Shown one piece after another: positions 1 through 6,832 of a stretch of 10,705 nucleotides of DNA. A model generated the notes under the pieces. It saw nothing but the letters and a program-made list of their open reading frames with translations. It made no database searches and was not told the DNA's origin. Source of the stretch: Acanthamoeba lenticulata. Lineage: Eukaryota > Discosea > Longamoebia > Acanthamoebidae. Position numbers and translations under genes: made by a program. The first letter of the stretch is position 1. Each line of letters opens with the position of its first letter. Location of the stretch: NCBI GenBank assembly GCA_002179805.1, contig NAVB01003340.1:1-10705 (forward strand), written 5' to 3'.

Positions 1-1129
1 GCTGCAAAGGCGGCCAAGTACGCCACACGAGCTTGCCCAGACGACGACTCAGCCATCGGTACCTTCAGCTGTGCCAAAAAAAAACAAGTGTTTATTGACC
101 GCGTGACTGCAGGCGAGGCGTGCGTGGCGGCCGGGTGGCTCACGCACGAGCGTGCCTGGTGGAAGGTGCTGACCGTCGATCTCCTCGCTCACAAGTCGCG
201 TGCGTAGCTGACGCGTTTGTGGTGCGAACGTGACATCAACAACATCTTCAGCGCGGGTGCAGCAGAGCCAAGCACCTGCCGGCTTGTGCCCTGTTTACGC
301 GCGAGAAGACGAGCCGCCTGGTGACCGCCTGCGAGCAGGACAACGACGCTTCCAGTTGCTACACCCTCGGTTCGGCGCTCCACTTGACTGCAGACGCTGA
401 ATCGTCACTCGCATCGCTCATTGACTGGCCCCTGCGCGCGCAGGCGTGTTGTCCATGTCGGGCGTTATGGAGGGCGAGAAGAATCCGAACCGCGCCGCCG
501 AGTTCCTGCGTCGGGCGTGCCAGGGACACCACGCCGACGCCTGCTACAACCTCGCGCAGCTCTATCGCAAGCACATGATCGGTGCTGCGCCTGACCTTTG
601 GCCCACTCACTCACTCGCTCGCGTCTCTGACGCACGGTATCGCGTGGGCCTTTGCAAGCAGGAAGCGGGCAGGAGAACCCGCGCGAGGCGGCGCACTTTT
701 TCTCGATGGCGTGCGAGGCCGGGTCGGCCGAGGGCTGCTTCAACCTGGCCTACCTCTTCCAGCACGGCATCGGCTGTCCGCGTGATCCGCCACTCGCGGC
801 CAAGGCACACGCCATTTCCCACTCGTCTTTATGGTTATGAAGCTGACGTGTCCCCCACGTGCACCAGGTCTACCAGCGTGCCTGCACGGGGACCGACAAG
901 CCGGTGGCCGACGCCTGCTTTAACCTGGGCGTCATGACCAAGCAGAGTACTCGCGCTTCTTGCTTGCGCTCTCGGCAGCTGCCTCACCACTCACGACAAC
1001 CACCGTATGCGCGCAGGGAGCCACTTCCAGCGGGCGTGTGATCTGGGCATGGCCGAGGCCTGCCGCTACGCCCGGCCATCTCCTGATGGTCCAGCAGCAG
1101 ACGAGAAGAAGCCTGACGCTTCATCTTAG
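1..1129 (+). CDS. Sel1-like repeat protein, COA7-like (5' partial)
   Basis: Exons that join in phase are 1-165, 252-369, 444-581, 662-804, 868-946 and 1017-1129 (stop TAG). They give 251 residues; the start lies before the window. The product is a chain of Sel1-like helical repeats, each with a cysteine pair: RACPDDDSAIGTFSC, TACEQDNDASSC, RACQGHHADACYNLA, MACEAGSAEGCFNLA, RACTGTDKPVADACFNLG and RACDLGMAEAC. The cysteines within a pair are 7-11 residues apart. Between them come the usual loops, such as ENPREAAHFF and DPPLAAK. Paired cysteines in Sel1 repeats are typical of COA7, a mitochondrial intermembrane-space factor for cytochrome c oxidase assembly, and of bacterial Hcp-like proteins. 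COA7 is my preferred reading by inference, because size and cysteine pattern fit. The first two exons are less regular (GEACVAAGWL, RGCSRAKHLPAC), so a boundary there could be wrong. The fourth intron (805-867) needs a GC donor. The tail after the last repeat is short, hydrophilic and Asp/Lys-rich. Confidence 0.82.
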
Positions 1130-1355
1130 GGATTTGATATCGTGGCGTATGACCGTGGTGTATCAACCAAAGATGCGAGTTCCTTTCATGACACCCAGCC
1201 CCCCAAGTCTGTCTGACGTCTTGTTGGGCAAAAAGAAAGCTTTACTGCTGGCTGGCCACGGTCCTACACTGTACAACAACACACCACCCACACAAAGCCA
1301 CGAGCCAGCTGGCCAATTCCTCGGTCACGAACAGGTAACGTCTGGCGGTTTTGTT
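1130..1355. other. Spacer between convergent genes
   Basis: This stretch lies between the Sel1-repeat stop and the stop of the minus-strand unknown gene. It has no canonical AATAAA on either strand and no plus-strand coding signal. On the minus strand, 1341-1242 can be read as a short exon starting RYLFVTEELASWL and ending in TAA. It is preceded by a CAG acceptor and may belong to the minus-strand gene rather than being true spacer. Confidence 0.4.
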
Positions 1356-1946
1356 TCACTTGCGCCGGCCGATGGTGGGCGGAAGGCCCCTGGGGTCGGT
1401 GTTGGCTTGTCCTTCGGGCGCCGTCACCGTCGTCGACTGCGCGCACGCGCTCGAGTTCGAGCGTGGCGACAGCGGGGTCGAGGTCAACCAGCCGCTCGAC
1501 GCGCGAGGCCTCTGGCCCTCTCCGCCAAGCTCTTTATTGCTGTGCCCCTCCTTGTCGGTTGTCGGGCCGTCAGTGGCAGCGACGGCGGAGGAGCTGGAGG
1601 GCGTGTCGAGAGCGGCAGGGGCCAGCTGGAGGGATCGTCCCGTCCTTGACGGTGGCGCTGGGGCCACACGCTTGGGAGGCAACGTGGGGGGCGCAGAAGC
1701 CTTCGCGGTGGCCGCTGGCTCTTCCGCCTTCGCTCCGAGAGGCGCAGAGGGTGGGGAAGAGGAGTCGCTGCCGCTGCTTTGTGGTGGTGAAGGTGTGCTG
1801 GGTTGCGCTGAGGCTGCCGCACGCTGCTCAGCCGCGACGACTTCGGCAATGATAGCCTTGCGGAACAGGTCGCGCGCCACAAGGGCGGTGCGAAGGCGCT
1901 CGTCCTGGGCCTGCTGCCTCTCCAAGACCGTGCCTCGTCCCTTCAT
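1356..1946 (-). CDS. Unknown protein, helical N-terminus and Pro/Ser/Ala-rich body
   Basis: I do not recognise this gene. Reading from the ATG at 1946 gives 196 residues. The first 48 or so are a charged, heptad-like helix (for example LERQQAQDERLRTALVAR, then FRKAIIAEVVAAEQRAAA), which could be a coiled coil. The rest is low complexity and rich in Pro, Ser, Ala and Thr, as in a disordered region. The frame stays open upstream to 2099, but that part looks like noise; the first good Met is the one used here. The 3' end is uncertain. Around 1510-1420 a second minus-strand frame reads like good protein (ERLVDLDPAVATLELERV) with strong GC in third positions. At 1341-1242 there is an exon-like stretch (RYLFVTEELASWL). 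A donor GTGCGC inside the gene, joined to the CAG before 1341, is in phase (100-nt intron) and would replace the last part. A long antisense frame (1351-2016) looks less like protein. Confidence 0.5.
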   Translation of the reverse strand: MKGRGTVLERQQAQDERLRTALVARDLFRKAIIAEVVAAEQRAAASAQPSTPSPPQSSGSDSSSPPSAPLGAKAEEPAATAKASAPPTLPPKRVAPAPPSRTGRSLQLAPAALDTPSSSSAVAATDGPTTDKEGHSNKELGGEGQRPRASSGWLTSTPLSPRSNSSACAQSTTVTAPEGQANTDPRGLPPTIGRRK

Positions 1947-2105
1947 CACAGTAACAACCTCTTCTCCTCTTTGTGGGTTCAAAGTCGACCTTGGCCTCCG
2001 TTGCGGGTGGCAATAACGTGCGTGGCGCTGCGAGTACGCTTCAGGGCCACGGCACCCAGATTGCGCTTTTTTGTTGAATTCCGCGCATACCGCGGCCAAT
2101 TTACA

Positions 2106-2111
2106 TTTATT
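2106..2111 (-). terminator. AATAAA polyadenylation signal of the RFX-like gene
   Basis: The plus strand reads tttatt, so the minus strand reads AATAAA, about 20 nt past the RFX-like stop codon and inside an AT-rich patch (2100-2125) in otherwise GC-rich DNA. It separates this gene from the unknown gene downstream on the same strand. Confidence 0.65.
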
Positions 2112-2130
2112 AAAAAATTAAAAGTCGTTT

Positions 2131-2791
2131 TCACCAGGAGAATGTTGGCTTTTTAGAGTTGCTGGAAGCGAGATCGCGACCCGGGTGGAGAGGAAGTGGA
2201 GAGATGATTGATTGAGCCCATCCAACGAGGCAGGTTGATGGAGGCGGCCACGTGAAGCCTCCACGCACGACGTTGATCGGCTGGCTCGGGACAAACGGGA
2301 TAAGACCCTCGCAAGGTGGTTGTAGAGCTGTAGAAGGAGATGAAACGGGGGAGGACGAGAGACTGCCATCAGAGGAAGAGGAGCCCATCCCACCCGCCTG
2401 TGCTGCGCAAGGTCGGTGAAGTAATTCCTTTCGCTGTACAGGCCGCAGGCCCCTGTAGTACTGCTTGACGAGGCCATGCTGGCCCAGGCGGCACGAGTTC
2501 ACCAACGGGAAAGCTCGCTTGACCATCTTGCCCAGGACAGCCCTGGAGAAGAGCGGCGCGCCATCTTGTCGCTCGCGTTGGCACATGTCGAGATAACGTC
2601 GGTAGACGCTCTCCTTTGGCAGAGCCTCTGCATCCAAGCAAGTCTCTACCGCCACGTAGCTTTGCTTGAGCCTATTGTAGATTGAAGAGTAAGAGCTTGC
2701 AACCAACAAGTACAAAAAAGGTCGCCACCCAGTACCAGAGGATGACTTGGCACGCGTGAAGATGTCGTTCAAACTTGGCGATGTCAGCCAT
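2131..2791 (-). CDS. RFX-type winged-helix DNA-binding protein (short)
   Basis: Exon 1 is 2791-2736 and exon 2 is 2671-2131, giving 198 residues. The 64-nt GT-AG intron joins in phase and makes the continuous stretch CQVILWLKQSYVAVE, which matches the start of the RFX domain (usually a W-L-x-x-x-Y pattern). The domain covers residues 15-96: ALPKESVYRRYLDMC (35-49) corresponds to the family's 'hydrophobic-PR-x-x-hydrophobic-Y-x-x-Y-x-x-x-C' block, AVLGKMVKRAFP (63-74) to the helix that is usually G-K-hydrophobic-hydrophobic-R-x-x-F, and RLGQHGLVKQYYRGLR (80-95) to the RRLG-x-RG-x-S-K-Y-H-Y-x-G block. RFX proteins bind X-box DNA and act in the nucleus as transcription factors. Odd points: the first Arg of RRLG is Cys79, the next RG is HG, and the usual Ser before Lys is Val. 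The rest (97-198) is Ser/Pro-rich with no dimerisation domain visible. The ATG at 2791 is preceded by ACC, a fair start context. The RFX assignment is strong; DNA binding is inferred. Confidence 0.8.
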
Positions 2792-3451
2792 GGTGCGGTG
2801 GTGTGTGGTGTTTTGGTGGTGCACTAGACTTCATGAAGAAGAACGAGCAAGCCTGTGTCACCATCCCACTCGTACCGAGCTGTCACCACTCTCGTGTAGG
2901 CCCAGGTCTAAGCCAGATGCCGAGGAGGTTATTCGCGGCGGGCCATTCTCCGTTTCGTAAGGTGGCCAAGAGAGGTTAAAAAGCGTGTTCTCAGCAACTG
3001 AGCCGTTCTCAGCTACTCCGGACTCATAGAGATGGGCGATCTAGCCACCGTTTGGCGGATCGGCGTTGCGAAAAGCCGGACCTAAAGTAGAACGTCTTAA
3101 AAAGAGCTCTTGCTGCCGGGCCATGACGTGTGAGCGAGAACGTTTTCCTCTTCTCTGACAAGTGGATGATGCCATAATGCGTGCATTCTAATGGTCATCT
3201 CTTGAAGGGCGCGTGGAGGCTCCACCCATCGGTCAGCCTGTTGGTGGCTTGCGCCCGGAAAGGGAGAGCACAGAGGTCAGAAACTCGGAATGCGAGTGTA
3301 AGACTGCTTGTATGACAGCAATCAGTGAACTCGCCGTTCGATCACGCGACACTATTCAGGAATTTATGGTATGTGGGTGCGCAGGAACTAAAAATAAGTT
3401 AAATATTTATCTGTACAACCGCACGGAGCAGAGAAAAACAAACGTCTCACG
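2792..3451. other. 660-nt island without a convincing gene
   Basis: This region holds the RFX-like gene's upstream region and the RING gene's 3' flank. Frames open for 60-113 codons exist on the plus strand (2775-2960, 3213-3554), but their composition is not protein-like and they have no recognisable domain. It contains a perfect small inverted repeat, CTCAG-caa-CTGAG (2990-3002), inside a near-exact 13-nt direct repeat (GTTCTCAGCAACT at 2987-2999, GTTCTCAGCTACT at 3005-3017, one mismatch). These could be binding sites for a factor; nothing shows it. The part at 3360-3430 is AT-rich. Confidence 0.5.
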
Positions 3452-4848
3452 TCAGCAGTGGCCTGTCTCCTCTGCCGCACGAGAGACCCGCAGGGTCACC
3501 ACCTGCACGCACAGTGGGCAGGTATCGTGCTCTGACAACCACCTGCCGTTGTGATGTGTCAGCAACCATCCACCACACCGACCAACCAGCAAGAGCTAAG
3601 AACGCTCCCAAGGAGAACACGCTCAAGCACACGTCTCTTGCAACCGAGGTTGATGCCGTGTATGTGTACATACCGGTCGATGCAGGCCTGGTGGAAGTGG
3701 TGGTTGCAAGGGAGAGTTCGGAAGCGCTCGCCCGTTTCGTACTCGAGCAAGCAGATGCTGCACCTGTCGGGGTTGTGTGAATGGATGAGCACCATCGAAG
3801 GCTTCGTCTTCGGCTTCATCTTCATGCTCCTCGTCGAGGAGAAAGGCATTGTACTGGGCGTTTTCCTGGGGCATGCAGCCCGGGCGGTAGGACTGCGTGG
3901 GGAAGGACCGCAGCGTGCTGGTCGACACGCCGTGGGTCGAGTAGCTGCCCCGCGGCTGGAACGTCTGCGCTTGCCGAGCGCGGTTAGTCTGCGCCCCGCC
4001 AAGAGCAGGTCACCTCGAGGTCTGGGCGTACCCGGTAGAGTGAGTTGGTCGATGGATGGTGACCCAGCAGGGCCGGGTTGGTGGCCGCAGCGGCCAGCAC
4101 CGCGCGGCGCCTGTTCATGCGCGAGATGCAGACGCCCGTGAAGCAGCACACGACAAACACCGTCACAAAGCTCCCGATCATCAGCGGCAACAGGGCTGTT
4201 GTGGTTCACAACCAAAGGACACATGAGTCGTGAATTGAACGAAGAAGGGCTGGGGTTGACCTCACGAGAGTAGTAGGGGCCATCACAAGAGAGGGAGTTC
4301 GTACACCAGTCGGCGTCTTTGACATTGGGAAGAACCGCGCAGTCACCTGTTGAAGTGCAGTATTGGTACGAAGAGCAGCACGACGAGACACCAGGCCATG
4401 TCCTGCGGCGCCCACCACGACGAAATAGCATGAGACTTTGTGGAAAGGGGGCGCCAACGAATTTGCAAACGAAATCTGGTAAATAACAAAGGCAGAGGAG
4501 GAGCGACCTGGATCGACAGCATACACCCCCCGCAGGGCAACACGTTGAACCGCAGCAGGAAGATGATTCATCACAGCAGAAAGGTAAATCGCTCCAGTAG
4601 CAGCACGACTGTCCCGCTGAGCAGTTGCAGCTGGCGCCCTCTGGCCAGCTGTTGGCCTGTCGCCGTTCGTTTGATGATGTTGACGGGGCCGTCGGAGGTG
4701 ACGAATCGGCGCGAGCAGAGGCGAAGCGAAGAAATATAAAGTCGTAGAAAGATGACGACGAAGGGGAACGAGAAGGAGTGGCAACGGAAAAGCACACAAG
4801 AAGGAAGAAGAGGAATAGAAGAGACAAGAGGCGCAAGGGTTGGCCCAT
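3452..4848 (-). CDS. Membrane RING-H2 E3 ubiquitin ligase with granulin-like domain
   Basis: Exons in order are 4848-4508, 4402-4266, 4195-4014, 3964-3855, 3763-3674 and 3542-3452, giving 316 residues. Residues 1-24 are a signal peptide (LLSLLFLFFLLVCFSVA). Residues 74-153 hold 18 cysteines, six of them CC pairs (CCDESSSCCGSTCCPAGG), like granulin-type disulphide ladders. Residues 161-184 form one membrane helix (MIGSFVTVFVVCCF), followed by a basic stop (RMNRRR). Residues 258-298 form a complete RING-H2: Cys258, 261, 276, His278, His281, Cys284, 295, 298, with Trp288. The last intron splits the RING, and its removal restores CIDRWLSEHDTCPLC. Such proteins ubiquitinate targets at endomembranes or the plasma membrane, with the RING in the cytosol. 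The least certain joins are the 105-nt in-frame intron at 4403-4507, the 49-nt intron at 3965-4013 (67 nt is also in phase) and the 91-nt intron at 3764-3854. The gene is head to head with the U-box gene. Confidence 0.8.
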
Positions 4849-5280
4849 TCTCAGCAAGAACAGCAGCAGAAGCTAGACGTATTGGCCGCAGACCGAATCA
4901 AATGGCACACCGTGCTCAAGGCGCCTTGGTCCCCGGAGAAAACAACACAAGCCGCACCTGGAAACGAACAAGGCCAGGACTTGACTCGAGCCACGCTGTG
5001 GCCCAAGAGAAATGTGTGGCTGGTGATCGAGAATTCTACAGAAAGCTGGAAAATGGCGGCTGGAGTTTACGGCCACGTCATGCAACAGTCGACAAATAAC
5101 CGCGGCGTTTGTCGTTGCGCCAAGGAAACGAGCCACAAAGCCCAAAGGCAATCTCTACATTTCCATCGTCATCCGTGTGGTCTCGGCTGTGTGGTTATTA
5201 CGGTGTTCATCTTTGTGGCGAGCCTTACCGACGTGATTTTAGAGCCTGAGCTCCCTGCGCACGAGAACGAGATTATCGTC
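4849..5280. promoter_or_regulatory. Divergent promoter region of two E3 ligase genes
   Basis: The 432 nt lie between the ATG of the minus-strand RING gene and the chosen ATG of the plus-strand U-box gene, so both promoters and 5' UTRs must be here. I see no clear TATA box. The U-box frame stays open upstream through the region, with another in-frame ATG at 5053 in good context (aaaATGG). That longer start would add 76 residues, including a hydrophobic run (GCVVITVFIFVASL). Third-position GC there is lower than in the U-box exon, so I read it as UTR. A possible intron acceptor (gattttag) ends at 5242. Confidence 0.5.
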
Positions 5281-6099
5281 ATGGGGGACAAACACGTAAA
5301 GGAGATGATGATGCCCCACGGAGACGGTCTAGCCGCCACGAGGCGAAAAGTTAAAGTATTGCATCAGTTCATCTGCCCCATTACACAAGAACTCATGCGC
5401 GAACCCGTCATCGCCGAGGACGGGCATACTTACGAGAAGGAGGCCATCGAAAACTGGCTCCACAAGAGCCCCACGAGCCCCATGACGCGGCAACAAATCT
5501 CAGCGGCGAAGCTCGTCCCCAACCTCGCCCTCAAGCAGCTCATTGACCAGTGGAAAGAGGAACAGCGAAAGAACAAGGGCAAGGCTAAGCTGGCAAATGA
5601 TGAAACCCAGCCACCCGCTGCCGCCACGGCTGGGTATGTTTCACCGACGTAGTTAACCTTACCACTCCCGCTCAAACCAACCCTCCTACCGTATCCCTTT
5701 TCCTCTTTACACAACTTTAGGAGTGCGAACATCCTTGTTGATGAAGAAGATGAAAACGAGAACTGGCGACTGGTCGATGAAGAGGAGCTGCAGACAATGC
5801 TCGAATGGAGCGTCGCTGATGCTACTCTGGCTGTTCGAGCTCGTCAGCAGCAGGCAGCCAAGGAGAAGGAGATCGCTATCGTGGGCGCTTCCCAGGCCGA
5901 ATGCGACGATGGCAGCGCCGATCCCTCTGACGAGGCCGTGGGCACGGGAGGCTGGATCGCCTTTGCGGGCGCTGTAGCGGTGGTGGCGGGCGGCATCGCC
6001 TGGGCTGCTACTTCCTCTTCGACCTCGTCCTCTTCCTCCTCTTCGGACGAGATCAAGCGGAAGGCGCGCGACGAGGACGCCTCCTGCATCGTCTCCTGA
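5281..6099 (+). CDS. U-box E3 ubiquitin ligase with hydrophobic segment and CaaX tail
   Basis: Exon 1 is 5281-5633 and exon 2 is 5721-6099, joined by an 87-nt intron with a GTATGT donor and a TTTAG acceptor, giving 243 residues. The U-box covers about residues 30-93: FICPITQELMREPVIAEDG, then HTYEKEAIENWL, SPMTRQQI, LVPNLALKQLIDQW. These are the family's core blocks, and the U-box recruits E2 enzymes without zinc. A charged linker follows (KEEQRKNKGKAK), then an acidic helix (VDEEDENENWRLVDEEEL) and a Gln/Ala/Lys helix. Residues 194-214 are hydrophobic (WIAFAGAVAVVAGGIAW), then comes a Ser/Thr run of 11 and a basic stretch. The last four residues are CIVS: Cys, two aliphatics, Ser, a classic CaaX box of the farnesylation type. 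Function as a membrane-anchored E3 is inferred. The alternative start at 5053 cannot be excluded. No substrate-binding repeat such as ARM, WD40 or TPR is visible. Confidence 0.85.
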
Positions 6100-6304
6100 A
6101 GTCTCGCGGTGGGGCGTCTGTACATTCTCAACTACAATCCCTCTTGACCTTGGTCTTGTACATAACAATCACCACTGGTTTTTCTTCTTCTTCTTCTTCT
6201 TCCTGCCTCAGCCTTTCATGACTCAATCCCTCTGGGGCTCTACGCAACATCACCAACAAAAAGTAGCGTGTAGTGGACGAGTTCAACCATTTCATGTTGG
6301 CTGT
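6100..6304. other. Spacer between convergent 3' ends
   Basis: These 205 nt separate the U-box stop from the stop of the ERF4-like gene. They hold a TTC microsatellite near 6182-6203. There is no canonical AATAAA on either strand, so both genes probably use variant signals. Confidence 0.6.
6182..6203. repeat. (TTC)n microsatellite, about 7 units
   Basis: A run of TTC trinucleotides lies in the 3' spacer, outside any gene I call. It could give a polymorphic marker. Confidence 0.8.
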
Positions 6305-6832
6305 TTAGAGGATGGAAACGGCGGGCGATCGCTGGCGCTGAGGTGCCGGATGTTCCATGCGGTACTCGAGAGACATGCGTCGCTTGATGGGCTGCTGGTC
6401 GACCAAGCCCTGGATCTCCAGGGCGAGCACGACGTCCTCCTCCTCGCCGTCCTCATCGCTCTCGCTGAGGACCATCCATCGCATCCCTCGTGGCATGTAG
6501 ACCTCTTTGTTGATGCTGTCCAGGTAGCTTCTGCACTCGTCGTGTGTGAGGAAGGGACGCGGAGGTGAAGGAGGAGCCGGGGCGTACCGCACGTCTTGCA
6601 GCGCTTCTCGGTTGTCCTTCCTCATGACTACAAAGCAGCAGCAACAGAACCACAGGAGGCACCCGCGGTTGATGAGGCCGCTCCCTCCTGAGCGCCACAG
6701 TCGGTTGGCTGTCGTCACCACGCTCTCAAACTCTTGGGGGCTGATGAAGTCTCGCAGCTGCAGTCGATAGTCCTCCTCAAACTGGGGCGTGCTCCATACT
6801 CCTGCCGATTTAACCTCCCAGTATAGTCTCAT
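6305..6832 (-). CDS. ERF4/GOLGA7/CHIC-like palmitoyltransferase complex subunit
   Basis: This reads as a single frame of 175 residues. ERF4/GOLGA7 proteins are the non-catalytic partners of DHHC palmitoyltransferases (Erf2-Erf4 in yeast, ZDHHC9-GOLGA7 in animals), which palmitoylate Ras at the Golgi/ER. CHIC proteins are cysteine-rich membrane-associated relatives. Matches: QFEEDYRLQLRDFISPQEF (17-35) fits the first domain block, CLLWFCCCCFVVM (58-70) is the hydrophobic cysteine run as in CHIC, SYLDSINKEVYMPRGMRW (102-119) is the family's signature 'N-x-x-hydrophobic-Y-x-x-x-G-hydrophobic' block, and VVLALEIQ (134-141) is the final strand. The Cys run is a likely membrane or palmitoylation anchor (inference). 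Residues 81-99 are Pro-rich and can be removed as a 57-nt GT-AG intron (6536-6592) with a pyrimidine-rich tail; that would give a tighter REALQDCRSYLDS helix. A short acidic loop (SDEDGEEED) interrupts the usual domain. The gene is head to head with Rrp8. Confidence 0.72.
   Translation of the reverse strand: MRLYWEVKSAGVWSTPQFEEDYRLQLRDFISPQEFESVVTTANRLWRSGGSGLINRGCLLWFCCCCFVVMRKDNREALQDVRYAPAPPSPPRPFLTHDECRSYLDSINKEVYMPRGMRWMVLSESDEDGEEEDVVLALEIQGLVDQQPIKRRMSLEYRMEHPAPQRQRSPAVSIL

Noticed and set aside
1351..2016. Plus-strand open frame of 221 codons
   Set aside because: It is antisense to the minus-strand gene; its sequence is Gly/Ala/Ser filler without domain features, while the minus strand gives a clear charged helix.
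2961..3049. tRNA-like sequence: TGGCCAAGAGAGGTTAAA resembles a Leu/Ser A box, with GGTGGC and GCCACC at the two ends 89 nt apart
   Set aside because: There is no B box (GGTTCGA-type), no T arm and no proper anticodon stem, and the acceptor stem has a mismatch.
3213..3554. Plus-strand frame of 113 codons
   Set aside because: It has no domain, and its end overlaps the last RING exon, which is verified by the CPLC motif on the other strand.
3776..3804. 29-nt GT-AG segment as the intron before the RING
   Set aside because: It is too short for splicing and gives the wrong frame; the 91-nt intron gives the right one.
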